Assembly (NCBI GenBank): GCA_964627255.1
Contig: CAZVIN010000034.1
Location: 1 to 37,488, forward strand
DNA: 37,488 nucleotides
Direction of reading: 5' to 3'
Origin: CALLJL01 sp964627255
GTDB taxonomy: Bacteria; Acidobacteriota; Aminicenantia; Aminicenantales; CALLJL01
In this document: in pieces, positions 16,113 to 24,709 of the stretch
How positions within the stretch are numbered: position 1 is the first letter of the stretch
Layout: every line of letters begins with the position of its first letter
Notes under the pieces: generated by a model
Database searches by the model: none
Told to the model about the DNA's origin: nothing
The model's input: the letters and a program-made list of their open reading frames with translations, nothing else
Translations under genes and position numbers: made by a program

Positions 16113-17449
16113 GGTTCTTTCCCTCCCGTTAGAGTCACGACTGTGCTCGCTTCAGGACGGAAGTATTTCCTGGCCATCTGCTGAATTATTTCGGGAGTAA
16201 CTTCCTCGTAAAGGCGAAAGAGACGGTTGAGAATTTGCGGGTCAGGCCTGAGGTTGAGGTAAAAGGCTAAGGTGGAGGCAAGGCCATCTGTTGTCCCCAA
16301 GTCCTGAGCCAAAGAATAACGAAGATTAGATTTGACCCCAGCTAAGGTTTCAACCGGGATAGGTTCGGTTTTTAGCCTTTCGAGCTCAGCCACTATCTGT
16401 TGCTCAACGTAGGGCAAATCTTCATCCTTTTTAATGGTGGCGGTAAAAATCAAAAGATATGGGTCGCGACGGTCAGGGAAACTGGCGTTTAGGGAGACGC
16501 ACTTTTGCTCCTCGATGACCAGTCTTTGATAGAGCGGTGAGGAAGGGGAGAAAGAAGCCTGAGCTAAGAGGTCCAAAGCCGCTTTATCAACCACCTCAGC
16601 CGAAAAGGCCGGTCCATGAAAAGCAATGGCCAAACGGGCCAAGGTTCGGGCTGGCCAAGGATAATGGGCCCGCTTTGGTCTGGTTTGAGGCGGCTCCTCA
16701 GGAGTCTCGAGGAGATAATTGGAACGCGGCCATGAATTATAATGATACTTTATTAGTTTCATTAATTCGTCATGGTTAAAATCGCCGGCCACTAAAATAA
16801 TAGTGTTATCCGGGGAATAATAACGCTCTTTAAATTGCTGGCTGTAAGCAAATTGATTGGGCATATCTTTAATATCTTCTAAATAGCCCAGGGTAGTGTG
16901 CTTATAGGAATGTTTCTCAAAGGCGGTCTGGCGCAGTAATTCCAACAGGCGGCGGTCGGGGTTGGAGACGCTCGAGTAGTATTCGCCTTCGATGACCGGA
17001 GCCTCGGTTTTTAGACTTTCTTCGTCATAATAAAGGTTGATAAAGCGGTCCGCCTCGACCTCCACCACTCGGCTTAGGTTCTCCCGCCCGGCAAAAACTA
17101 CAAAGTAGCAGGTGTAATCATCAGTAGTATAACCATTGGTGCCGGCTCCAAGACGAGTCAGGAAATCATCATACGCCGCTCGCGGCATCTTTTTGGTTCC
17201 TTTGAACATCATGTGTTCAAAGAAATGGGCAAACCCAGATTTCCCGAGCTCGACCTCGTTGCGGGAACCGCAGCGGATGATGGTGTAATAGGAAATGATA
17301 TTCGGAAAAGGCAGAGGAACGGAAACCACCGTGAGCCCATTTTCTAATTGTTCCATTTTATAAGCATAAGGAAATATGTCAGAAGAGCCGGCACTAACTG
17401 AGGTGGCGAACCCTAATAGGATTAATAAAGCCGGCGTTAACTGCACCAT
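16109..17449 (-). CDS. M16 zinc metallopeptidase, catalytic subunit
   Basis: From the ATG at 17449 the protein is 446 residues and starts with a clean Sec signal peptide (hydrophobic residues 5-18, VSA cleavage site near 20). The inverted zinc motif HFFEH is at residues 75-79, with the distal glutamate ligand E156 at the family's usual 76-residue spacing. M16B enzymes clamp and degrade unfolded or signal-like peptides. A longer reading frame starting at 17488 would overlap the aminotransferase and spoil the signal peptide; GGGAGG before 17449 supports the shorter form. The inactive partner gene follows with an ATGA overlap. Confidence 0.92.
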   Translation of the reverse strand: MVQLTPALLILLGFATSVSAGSSDIFPYAYKMEQLENGLTVVSVPLPFPNIISYYTIIRCGSRNEVELGKSGFAHFFEHMMFKGTKKMPRAAYDDFLTRLGAGTNGYTTDDYTCYFVVFAGRENLSRVVEVEADRFINLYYDEESLKTEAPVIEGEYYSSVSNPDRRLLELLRQTAFEKHSYKHTTLGYLEDIKDMPNQFAYSQQFKERYYSPDNTIILVAGDFNHDELMKLIKYHYNSWPRSNYLLETPEEPPQTRPKRAHYPWPARTLARLAIAFHGPAFSAEVVDKAALDLLAQASFSPSSPLYQRLVIEEQKCVSLNASFPDRRDPYLLIFTATIKKDEDLPYVEQQIVAELERLKTEPIPVETLAGVKSNLRYSLAQDLGTTDGLASTLAFYLNLRPDPQILNRLFRLYEEVTPEIIQQMARKYFRPEASTVVTLTGGKEP

Positions 17450-17463
17450 GCTCTCGCCTCCCC

Positions 17464-18429
17464 TCAGAGCTCGACATAGGTCAGCCATTTTTCGTAGGCC
17501 GGGTTTTCACCTCGGACGCATTGGCTGTATGCTGCCTGCAGGCGCTGCGTAATGGTTCCTGGTTGGCCAGACCCGATGACATGAGGCTGGGGCGATTCTT
17601 CACCTTGGGAAGCATCGATAACGCGAGTGATAGCCACAATTTCTACCGCTGTCCCGCAGAAAAAGGCTTCCTCGGCCTGGAGAAAATCGTTCTTGCTGAT
17701 GGCCGCAATGGCGGTGGGTATTCCGAGGTCCCGGGCGATAGTTAGCAGAGAAGACCTGGTTATGCCTTCGAGGATTGACTCCTTGTGGTCGTTGGTCAGG
17801 AGAGTGCCGTCCTTGACAATGAAAATATTTTCTCCCGGACCTTCGGCGACTCGTCCCTCGAGATTAAGGAAAACGGCCTCGTCCGCGCCCCGCAACCGGG
17901 CTTCAAGACCGCAGATGGTAGATTGGATATACATACCGCCGAGCTTCGCCGACATGTCGAGCTGGCTCCAGTGAAGGCGTCTCTGAGGAAGAATATAGAC
18001 GGTAACCCCCTGTTGAGCCTTGTCTCCCAGATAAGCCCCCCATTCCCAGGCACCGATGACTAAATGAACTGGGCAGAATTTAGGCACAAGGCCGAGGTTG
18101 CCGTAAGAATAAAAAAGGAGAGGCCGAATGTAGGCTGACTGCAGCCCGTTAATCTTCACGGTTGCCTTAATAGCTTCGATGATTGACTCCCGAGTCCAAG
18201 GAAAAGTCATCCTCGCTACTTCGGCCGAGTGGAGAAAACGGTCGATGTGCTCAGCGAGGCGGAAGATAGCTGGGCCACGCTTGGTAGGGTAAGCACGGAT
18301 GCCCTCGAAAACTGAAGTCCCATAATGGAGCGCGTGGCTCATCGGATGTAAACCCGCTTGCTCCCAGTCATAAAAGGCGCCGTTATACCAGTACTTAGAG
18401 GCCTTAGGAAATTGACTCGTATCGAACAT
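17464..18429 (-). CDS. ilvE: Branched-chain amino acid aminotransferase
   Basis: A 321-residue PLP fold type IV enzyme. The PLP lysine is K162 in SAKLGGMY (K159 in E. coli IlvE). Other family marks are HYGTSVFEGIRAY near residue 35, YIRPLLFYSYG at 100-110, and EGPGENIFIV with the later ILEGITR. It interconverts valine, leucine and isoleucine with their 2-keto acids using glutamate/2-oxoglutarate. AAGGAG precedes the ATG. No other branched-chain gene is nearby; downstream, 14 bases away, begins the M16 peptidase pair, perhaps in the same transcript. Confidence 0.92.
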   Translation of the reverse strand: MFDTSQFPKASKYWYNGAFYDWEQAGLHPMSHALHYGTSVFEGIRAYPTKRGPAIFRLAEHIDRFLHSAEVARMTFPWTRESIIEAIKATVKINGLQSAYIRPLLFYSYGNLGLVPKFCPVHLVIGAWEWGAYLGDKAQQGVTVYILPQRRLHWSQLDMSAKLGGMYIQSTICGLEARLRGADEAVFLNLEGRVAEGPGENIFIVKDGTLLTNDHKESILEGITRSSLLTIARDLGIPTAIAAISKNDFLQAEEAFFCGTAVEIVAITRVIDASQGEESPQPHVIGSGQPGTITQRLQAAYSQCVRGENPAYEKWLTYVEL

Positions 18430-18703
18430 TAATCTCTCCTTTTGCTTGTTTTAATTTTTATATAATAAAATCATTAACCAAAAGCCGGAGATAAACCGGA
18501 TTGTTCTGGAGAGCATGAAAGTTTTCCTGCGGCTCGACGAGGCTTATTCCGGCCTAATCTTAATTTTCTATCCCGGCGCGCCATTTTTTGTAGCCCTCAA
18601 CTGCCTTTTTTCGGCCCACGGAGGCATTTTGGGTGGCAAGAGGATAAAAGAGCCAAGAATAATAAAAAAGAAAGAAATTAATAAGGTTCTCAAACCCCAT
18701 TTT

Positions 18704-19216
18704 TTAACCTTCGAGCCAAAACTCCCAACGGCACCAGGCCTCGGCGGGATGGGGGTCAGGCGGACAGAAAAGGCAGCGGGTAGCTATTCGCGGGTCGATA
18801 GTCTGGGCAAAGCCGCTGTATTCCACCAAGCCTACCTCTCGGCACGGAAAATCAGGCAGGCCTTGTCGTCGCCGCGCCTCCTGAACGCGGCAGGTGCGCA
18901 TCTCAAAAACACACCGCCGGGAGTTAAGCTCGATTATGGCTTGTTCGTTAATCCGGGCATAAAGGCGGAAGCGGAGGGCAAGCGCTAAGGCTTCCAAACC
19001 GCCATTAGGGGGCAAATTTAATCTTTTAATAATCCGTCGAGCCTCAATCACCGTAAACTGAGCCCAGGCCATCTTATCCAAACGAATGGCCGCCTCCATC
19101 CCGAAGGTCTCCTCCGCAGCCCTAAACCAAAGGCCGTCGTGGGTTAACCAGTTCAAGGCGGCATCCTGCAGGAGCCCGAGGAGCGTTTCTTTATCCAAGT
19201 CAGCGAGCTCGCTCAT
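18704..19216 (-). CDS. DUF6125-like protein of unknown function
   Basis: From the ATG at 19216 (GGGAGAG just upstream) the product is 170 residues. It is mostly helical in the first half (EETFGMEAAIRLDKMAW, VIEARRIIKRL). The second half has a cysteine-rich pattern: RRCVFEMRTCRVQEARRRQGL, FPCREVG, then CLFCPPDPHP and WCRWEF. I recognise this as the DUF6125 pattern; the function is unknown. The cysteines could bind a metal or an Fe-S cluster. Its start overlaps the end of the radical SAM gene by 17 bases. A reading frame starting at 19243 exists but lies deeper in the upstream gene. Confidence 0.8.
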   Translation of the reverse strand: MSELADLDKETLLGLLQDAALNWLTHDGLWFRAAEETFGMEAAIRLDKMAWAQFTVIEARRIIKRLNLPPNGGLEALALALRFRLYARINEQAIIELNSRRCVFEMRTCRVQEARRRQGLPDFPCREVGLVEYSGFAQTIDPRIATRCLFCPPDPHPAEAWCRWEFWLEG

Positions 19217-20216
19217 CTCTCTCCCTTTTACTCTTAATTTCATATTGAAGCTGATGATAGTGTTTTTTGGCCACGATTTTTCCTTGGGCTAAGAGAGACT
19301 CTATGGTTTCCTGAATTCGTCGCTGGGATTCGCCCGACATGGCCGTGAGCTCCTGGAGCGAGGCCGGCCGCCGCTTCAGCGTGGAGAGGAGTGTATCGGC
19401 CAGGCCGTCTGTTTTCAGCGGTGATATTCTTTTTCTCGTTTCGGTGACAATTTCTGTTTCTGGGCCAAGCAAAGCTTGGATTGCTTGAAGCTCGGCCACC
19501 TCAAGAGGCAAGGCCCAGGCTTCAGCGGGCGGTCTAACGACAGTGTTGAGCTGAATTTTATCGGGTTTAATAATGGAGATAGCCTGCTTTAGTTTTAAAA
19601 TGTGGTCGGGGTGGTCATTAACCCCTTTAACTAACATAATCTCTAACCAGATTTGGCCGGAGTATTCAGTCCGAAAAACGGCCAAAGATTCGATTACGGC
19701 CTCGAGGCGCTGCTCTGAGGAAGGCCGATTGACCGCGCAAAAAACCTCCTGAGTAGCACCGTCCAAAGAGGGAACCACCAGGTCGGCCCAAAGAAGCTCG
19801 TTGCGGACCTGCTTATCAGAAAGAAGCAGACTGTTGGTCAAAACGGCGACAGGGGTAGAAGCAAGATTTTTGATCTCAGTGATTATCTGCCCTAAATGAG
19901 CGTTAAGCGTCGGCTCGCCAGACCCGGAGAAGGTAATGTAATCTATTTGGGGAAAGCGGTTAACGGCCGCTTTGACGGCCTCAATGACATCCTTAACGCG
20001 AAAATAGGGACGTCTGGTCTCGGCCCTTTTCCTGGTCGGACCCAGCTGACAATAGATGCAATCTAAGTTGCAGGTCTTTGGGGGAAGGATGTCCACCCCC
20101 AAGGAACGGCCCAGACGTCGAGAGAGGACAGGCCCATAAACGAAACGGTGTAGCTTTTCTTCCTTAAAGGCTGGTTCCTCTTTGGTTTCTGTTCCCTTTG
20201 GGCTCATTAAAGCCAA
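19200..20216 (-). CDS. Radical SAM protein (COG0731-like)
   Basis: A 338-residue radical SAM enzyme with the cluster motif C49-N-L-D-C53-I-Y-C56 and the SAM-binding TFSGSGEPTLN motif. The N-terminal FVYGPVLSRRLGRSLGVD is typical of the COG0731 group, related to wyosine synthetase TYW1 but of unknown function in bacteria. The last ~80 residues look like a winged helix (RRPASLQELTAMSGESQ). The frame opens at a TTG (20216) with AGG about 7 bases upstream; an ATG three codons later is also possible. The gene begins 8 bases after the DUF6485 gene and overlaps the DUF6125 gene, so all three are one operon. Confidence 0.87.
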   Translation of the reverse strand: MALMSPKGTETKEEPAFKEEKLHRFVYGPVLSRRLGRSLGVDILPPKTCNLDCIYCQLGPTRKRAETRRPYFRVKDVIEAVKAAVNRFPQIDYITFSGSGEPTLNAHLGQIITEIKNLASTPVAVLTNSLLLSDKQVRNELLWADLVVPSLDGATQEVFCAVNRPSSEQRLEAVIESLAVFRTEYSGQIWLEIMLVKGVNDHPDHILKLKQAISIIKPDKIQLNTVVRPPAEAWALPLEVAELQAIQALLGPETEIVTETRKRISPLKTDGLADTLLSTLKRRPASLQELTAMSGESQRRIQETIESLLAQGKIVAKKHYHQLQYEIKSKRERDERAR

Positions 20217-20224
20217 CTCTTTAC

Positions 20225-20425
20225 CTAACGTCCCTTATAGGCGGCGAGGAAACGTTTTAGAGACCGGTCATAGGTCTTTTCGATTTCCGGCGGGAAAAGG
20301 CAGCCGGGCAATTCTCCGTTATTCCAGTGGTAGGTTAAACATTGGCAACAGATTCCCTTGCGAGAACAGGGTTCATATGTACAGGTACAATGAAGTTGGT
20401 TCTCTCTTTCTTGACATTCCTTCAT
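20225..20425 (-). CDS. Small cysteine-rich DUF6485 protein
   Basis: A 66-residue protein whose cysteines follow a tight pattern: HCTCTYEPCSRKGICCQC, then GELPGCLFPPEIEKTYDRS. This matches my memory of DUF6485, a small conserved family of unknown function. The spacing suggests a zinc or Fe-S site. The ATG at 20425 has GAGGAG 9 bases before it; an upstream in-frame TTG at 20449 is less likely. It is the first gene of an operon with the radical SAM and DUF6125 genes. Confidence 0.82.
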   Translation of the reverse strand: MKECQERENQLHCTCTYEPCSRKGICCQCLTYHWNNGELPGCLFPPEIEKTYDRSLKRFLAAYKGR

Positions 20426-20961
20426 TACCTCTAACTCCTCTGGAAGCAAAGGGTTACAAAATTAGGATTGAAAAAATAGGATAACTTAACTTTTAAATCA
20501 AGGCAAGGGAAAATTTAAACCCCAGTCGACCTCTGCGTTTGACTGGCGAGGGCAAAAATTGGGAAAACCCCCGGGTCAAGCTGTCTTATCTTGCAATCCC
20601 GCGCCTCTCTTCACATCCAACCGGCTGAACTATTGTCCGGCGCCGGATTCCTTGGGCCCAACTATGTGCGCTCCATGTCAAATATTTAAAATAAATTATA
20701 ACTTTTGTATCCCAAAATAAGGTTGAATACCAATCCCTTTTTAGCCCTGAGAAGCGGCCATTTTCCTCCGCAAACAAGTTTATTCTTGCTACCTCGGCTT
20801 CAATTAAAAGGTCCTCGCCGGCCAAGTACCTCCACTAAAAGCGTCGCTGATATCTTAACCGCGTCTAAGTATTTGCACCGGTTAACGGCTTTCGCTATAC
20901 TTGAAATTTCAAGAGTAGTTGGGACGAGAGGAAGTTTTAGCGGAATTAAGGGAAAAGTTCC
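20426..20961. other. Divergent intergenic stretch between the DUF6485 operon and queF
   Basis: These 536 bases separate two divergent transcription units. The minus frame 20586-20825 is open for 79 codons but has only a TTG start and an odd composition, so I do not call it. A possible queF promoter is TTGCAC (20873-20878), 17 bases, TATACT (20896-20901); the -35 is poor. No preQ1 riboswitch was recognised before queF. Confidence 0.4.
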
Positions 20962-21384
20962 ATGAGATCAGCCGTCAAGCCGCGAATGACTGCTAAAGAG
21001 GCCAAAGCCGGGTTAGAAGCCAAGCTTCCGGCAATCGAGACCTTTCCTAACCAGTTTCGAGGCTATGAAATAAAGATTGAAATTCCCGAATATACGTCTG
21101 TATGCCCCAAAACTGGTTTACCCGATTTTGGTAAGATTACCATCATTTATGAACCCCGTCAGCTTTGTCTTGAGCTGAAATCGTTAAAAATGTACCTTCT
21201 GGCTTACCGGAATTTAGGGATTTTTTATGAAAATGCTGTTAACCGTATTCTGGAAGATATTGTTAAGGCTTGCCAGCCAGTATGGGTGGAAGTGGTCGGC
21301 GAGTTTAACCCGCGGGGAGGCATCAAATCGGTTATTACCGCTACCTATCCTCGGCTTAAGGCCAGGAAACGGGGCAAACGGTAA
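20962..21384 (+). CDS. queF: NADPH-dependent preQ0 reductase QueF (type I)
   Basis: A 140-residue unimodular QueF. The nucleophile is C48 in SVCPKTGLPDFG, with D55 as the general acid, and the NADPH/QueF motif ELKSLKMYL lies at residues 71-79. It reduces the nitrile of preQ0 to the amine of preQ1, the last free-base step toward queuosine in tRNA. Length and motifs fit the YkvM-type subfamily. An AAGGGAAAAG stretch precedes the ATG. The other pathway genes queC, queD and queE lie 1.3 kb away on the opposite strand. queA and tgt are not in the window. Confidence 0.95.
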   Translation: MRSAVKPRMTAKEAKAGLEAKLPAIETFPNQFRGYEIKIEIPEYTSVCPKTGLPDFGKITIIYEPRQLCLELKSLKMYLLAYRNLGIFYENAVNRILEDIVKACQPVWVEVVGEFNPRGGIKSVITATYPRLKARKRGKR

Positions 21385-21682
21385 AGTAAAAATCCGGCTC
21401 GCTTTTTATTATTTGTTTTAAATTAAGATGAATTATTATTTTAAATATAAAGTTTCAATTATATAAAATAAGATTTAGAGAACTCCAGCCAAACTTAAGG
21501 AGGATTAAGTTTAAAGCAACACCAAGAACCTCGGGTTTAAAAAGAGGCCAAAAGCTCATAAACAAGGTTGATAGCAAGAGATTTAGGCCTGGGGATAAAG
21601 GGAAATAAAAAGAGGCTTCGCTTTGGAGCCAGAAGGATAATAGATAACCAATTTAGCTGAAAATTAGCTGAAAGAGAAAATA

Positions 21683-22657
21683 ATGAGGGCGGAACAAGAT
21701 TCAAGGTCAAAAATGGAATTAAAGGCGAATAATTCCGCCTGGGGAAGCAGCGATTTTCTGATGCTTTTTACCGTCATCATCTGGGGAGTAAACCTAACCG
21801 TAGTTAAATTGGCTCTGCAGGAGTTTCCCCCTCATCTTTTTAACCTCCTCCGTCTTTTCGGGGCCTCGCTCTTCCTCCTTTTCTTCCTTCTTCTTCGCCG
21901 GGAATCTCTCTCTCTTTCTGGTTCCGAGCTCCTCTGGATTATTTTTCTTGGCTTCTTAGGTAACACTTTTTATCAGGTGCTTTTTATTCAAGGAATCAGT
22001 TTAACGACCGCCTCCAATGCCTCGCTCATCATGACCTCTTCGCCTCTCTTCATCGCCCTCCTCAGCACCTGGTTAGGCCATGAAAAATTGTCCTGGGAAG
22101 GTTGGCTGGGCCTTTTCCTGTCTTTTATCGGCTTATATTTAGTTATTACCCAGAGAACTGGGGGGTTGTCTTTTTCCTCCCGTTCCCTCCGCGGCGATTT
22201 AATGATTCTTTTAGGCAACCTTGGTTGGGCTGGTTATACTATTTTTTCTCGACCTCGGCTTAAAGATATGAGCTCCTTGAAGCTGGCAGCGCTAACCATG
22301 CTTGCGGGCATGATTCTCTACCTTCCCTTCGGACTCCTTCAGAGCTCTTCCTTTTCTTTTTCGGCCGTAAGCTGGCAAGGGTGGGCTGAGGTTTCCTTTT
22401 CATTTATTTTTGCCTTAGGCGTTGGCTTCGTTGTTTGGTACAATTCACTCCGGTATGTGGGTAATAGTCGCACTGGCATCTATAGTTATTTAACGCCGCT
22501 CGTGGCGATTATCACGGCCCATTTGGCTTTAGCGGAAAAAATTACCTGGCTTCAAGGGCTGGGAGGGTTGATTATTCTTTTTGGCTTTTCTTTAACTCGG
22601 GCCGGCCTCTGGTGGCACCGTCAGCCTCAGAAGCCCCTTTCCGGCAGCACGTTATAA
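21683..22657 (+). CDS. EamA/DMT-family membrane transporter
   Basis: A 324-residue protein with about ten hydrophobic helices arranged as two EamA repeats (roughly residues 25-155 and 170-305). Motifs such as WGVNLTVVKLAL in helix 1 and SLTTASNASLIMTSSPLFIALLS are typical of the drug/metabolite transporter superfamily, whose members export or import amino acids, nucleobases or other metabolites. The substrate cannot be told from sequence. It lies between queF and the queCDE cluster and converges on queE with a 54-base gap. The ATG at 21683 has a weak GAAAGAGA site. The 298 bases before it are AT-rich, with no feature seen apart from a TTAGCTGAAA direct repeat near 21653-21673. Confidence 0.85.
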   Translation: MRAEQDSRSKMELKANNSAWGSSDFLMLFTVIIWGVNLTVVKLALQEFPPHLFNLLRLFGASLFLLFFLLLRRESLSLSGSELLWIIFLGFLGNTFYQVLFIQGISLTTASNASLIMTSSPLFIALLSTWLGHEKLSWEGWLGLFLSFIGLYLVITQRTGGLSFSSRSLRGDLMILLGNLGWAGYTIFSRPRLKDMSSLKLAALTMLAGMILYLPFGLLQSSSFSFSAVSWQGWAEVSFSFIFALGVGFVVWYNSLRYVGNSRTGIYSYLTPLVAIITAHLALAEKITWLQGLGGLIILFGFSLTRAGLWWHRQPQKPLSGSTL

Positions 22658-22711
22658 AGACAAGGGTTATCAGGATTCTTTGAAACCTAAGGGATTCTTT
22701 TAATTTCTGGT

Positions 22712-23341
22712 TCATGGAATTTTCAGGAGGCGGTGGAGGGGCAGTAGCAGCCGCACATTGGCCGCTTCCTTTTTTTGGCCTTGCCTGATAAGAGATAAAG
22801 CTTTTTTTATACTCCATTTTAGTCCTGATTGAGGTTGGAGAATAAGGGGCGTTCGGGCCGGAAGAAGACGGCGCAATTGGAGAATAATGTTTAAGGATAA
22901 ATCGCGCGTGACGACCAGTTTCACTTCTCGGGCCAATTTTTTAAAATCAGGCTGGAGCCGATAATTCGGGGGCTTGGGAGAGACCGTCCACCAGTCGGCA
23001 ACAAAGCTGGGTTTGATGGTGCCATTGGTTTCGACTTGAAGCCGAAAATTAGCCTTTCTAATAGCCAGCGTTAGCGGTTTTACCTCCTGGAGGAGGGGTT
23101 CTCCTCCGGTCAAGCAAACCCAGGAGCAGGGAAGACGACGCTGTTGGTTTAAAATTATCGCCATAATCTCCTCAATCCTCATCTCTTGGCCAGCCTGCCA
23201 GGCCCTTTTCGTGTCGCAAAAAGAACAGCGCAGGTTACAACCACTTAAACGGACAAAAATAGTCGGCTCGCCTTGCCGCAAACCTTCTCCCTGGAGAGAA
23301 GAAAAAATTTCAACGACTTTCAGTGTAGGTGGCGCTGGCAT
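22712..23341 (-). CDS. queE: 7-carboxy-7-deazaguanine synthase QueE
   Basis: A 209-residue radical SAM enzyme with C35-N-L-R-C39-S-F-C42 and the SAM motif LTGGEPLLQ. IFSSLQGEGLRQGEPTIFVRLSGCNL at the N-terminus is diagnostic for QueE (the run around residues 12-30). It contracts 6-carboxytetrahydropterin to 7-carboxy-7-deazaguanine. Its ATG lies 32 bases inside the end of queD, indicating translational coupling. The gene is the last of a queC-queD-queE transcript. Confidence 0.93.
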   Translation of the reverse strand: MPAPPTLKVVEIFSSLQGEGLRQGEPTIFVRLSGCNLRCSFCDTKRAWQAGQEMRIEEIMAIILNQQRRLPCSWVCLTGGEPLLQEVKPLTLAIRKANFRLQVETNGTIKPSFVADWWTVSPKPPNYRLQPDFKKLAREVKLVVTRDLSLNIILQLRRLLPARTPLILQPQSGLKWSIKKALSLIRQGQKKEAANVRLLLPLHRLLKIP

Positions 23342-23657
23342 CTTCTGATTCCCAAACTGTCACCTCGTGGACCGGGAGCTTGGTTTTAAGTTCTTGGAAA
23401 AAATGACGAGCCAAGTTTTCCGCCGAAGGATTAAACGAATAAACCTCGTTCAAATGCGTGTGGTCAGGCAGGACCTCGGCCAACTGCCTTTTGATTTCAG
23501 CAAAATCAATGCCGATACCCGTGGCCTCTAATTCCTTGACCTCAAGAACTACTTCTACTTTAAACGTATGGCCGTGGATTCTTTCGCATTTCCCCTTGTA
23601 ATCTTTGAGAAAATGGGCGGCTTGAAAGGTGTCGCGGACACGAAGTAACCAGCTCAT
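23310..23657 (-). CDS. queD: 6-carboxy-5,6,7,8-tetrahydropterin synthase QueD
   Basis: From the ATG at 23657 the protein is 115 residues, the usual size for QueD. Zinc ligands are H15 (FQAAHFL) and H28/H30 (RIHGHTF), and the catalytic cysteine is C24 in GKCERIHGH; the terminal VWESEDASATYTE holds the substrate-binding glutamate. It converts 7,8-dihydroneopterin triphosphate to 6-carboxytetrahydropterin. A longer frame starting at 23747 would lie inside queC and is rejected. The start overlaps the queC stop (ATGA), and the end overlaps queE by 32 bases. Confidence 0.94.
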   Translation of the reverse strand: MSWLLRVRDTFQAAHFLKDYKGKCERIHGHTFKVEVVLEVKELEATGIGIDFAEIKRQLAEVLPDHTHLNEVYSFNPSAENLARHFFQELKTKLPVHEVTVWESEDASATYTESR

Positions 23658-24352
23658 AGCTTCCCTTCCTTTCTGAGGCGGCAAAGAAGATGGTCTTCCT
23701 TCCCCACCGCCTCCCAGGCTCTTTGGCGAAAAACACAAGCAGGACATTCAAAGCAGGGGATTTCACCTCCGCGATAACAGGATAGAGAGTAGGCGTAATC
23801 AGCGCCGAGCTCAAGTCCGAGGCGAAGGATTTCAACCTTGGTCAAGGCAAGAAAAGGGCAGATGATTTTAAAGGGCGGAGCGCCGAAAGCAGCTTTGGTT
23901 CCCTGATTAATTGCCTCTTCCATCGCTTGGACGAAATTTTTTGTCGTGTCCGGATAATCGGGAGAGTCGAGGACATGGAAACCGCAAAGAATTTCGGAAA
24001 TCGACCTTACTTCAGCCCAGGCTGCGGCCAATGAGAGAAATATCCCGTTACGAAAGGGAACATATGTTGACGGCGGCCCGGCTCTAGGCTTCTGGGCTTG
24101 CTCGGCCTTCCAGCGAGGAATATCGAGAGAGTAATCAGTCAGGGCGGAACCAGCAATCGGCCTCAGGTCGACCTTAAGAATTTCCCTTGGTATACGAAGT
24201 TGCTCGATGGTTCGAGCTGAGAGGTCAATTTCTAAGCGGTGCCGTTGACCGTAGTCAAAACTGAGAGCCTGGACCTCCTTCCCCTGACTTAATGCCCAAT
24301 AGAGGAGCGTTGTGGAATCTAATCCCCCTGAGAACAGAACTACCGCCTTCAT
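23654..24352 (-). CDS. queC: 7-cyano-7-deazaguanine (preQ0) synthase QueC
   Basis: A 232-residue PP-loop ATPase with SGGLDST at residues 8-14 and a C-terminal zinc site C192, C200, C203, C206. It converts 7-carboxy-7-deazaguanine with ammonia and ATP to preQ0. It heads the queC-queD-queE operon. The predicted promoter puts the transcription start only ~9 bases before the ATG, with no Shine-Dalgarno sequence, so the mRNA may be nearly leaderless. The start is fixed by homology because SGGLDS sits only 7 residues from the N-terminus. Confidence 0.94.
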   Translation of the reverse strand: MKAVVLFSGGLDSTTLLYWALSQGKEVQALSFDYGQRHRLEIDLSARTIEQLRIPREILKVDLRPIAGSALTDYSLDIPRWKAEQAQKPRAGPPSTYVPFRNGIFLSLAAAWAEVRSISEILCGFHVLDSPDYPDTTKNFVQAMEEAINQGTKAAFGAPPFKIICPFLALTKVEILRLGLELGADYAYSLSCYRGGEIPCFECPACVFRQRAWEAVGKEDHLLCRLRKEGKL

Positions 24353-24709
24353 CTAAAATCTTTTATCATCATAAAGAAAGCCGAGACAGTTGGCAAGCCG
24401 ACGCACACTAAGGGTCAGTATTGACACCGGCTAAGAATTGGCTATTATCGAGTACTTTTTCATGCGGAGTCAGATAATTAATGGTACCTTATAATCTCTG
24501 CGATTAGTCCTAAACATTAATTTCGTTCTCCTTGAGAGGGGTTTAATTTTTTCCTCTTTGATTAATTTATGCTCTGGGCAAAAAATCATTAGGGCCGTGG
24601 TTTATCACTGAGAAACCTTAATCCCAAGGTTCCTTGACCTTTTGACTCTATCCGCGGGCTTTACAGAAAAGGTAAATTCTGACATATTATTTAGTTTTGA
24701 GGCGATGAG
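24353..24709. other. Divergent intergenic stretch between queC and the orphan gene
   Basis: These 357 bases hold the queC promoter on the left. On the right is a weaker candidate for the plus-strand gene: TTTACA (24660-24665), 17 bases, CATATT (24683-24688). The middle has no recognisable structure or reading frame. A class I preQ1 riboswitch was looked for in front of queC and not seen. Confidence 0.45.
24368..24396 (-). promoter_or_regulatory. queCDE promoter
   Basis: Minus strand TTGCCA (24396-24391), a 17-base spacer and TATGAT (24373-24368); each hexamer matches 5 of 6. Transcription should start near 24361, about 9 bases before the queC ATG. Confidence 0.6.

Noticed and set aside
18515..18988. 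157-codon plus-strand ORF
   Set aside because: Most of it is antisense to the DUF6125 gene, composition is not protein-like and there is no good ribosome binding site.
20586..20825. 79-codon minus-strand ORF between DUF6485 and queF
   Set aside because: Only a TTG start, poorly placed ribosome binding site and no recognisable protein; at most a remnant.
24353..24480. PreQ1 riboswitch before queC
   Set aside because: The predicted leader is too short and no aptamer core is seen.
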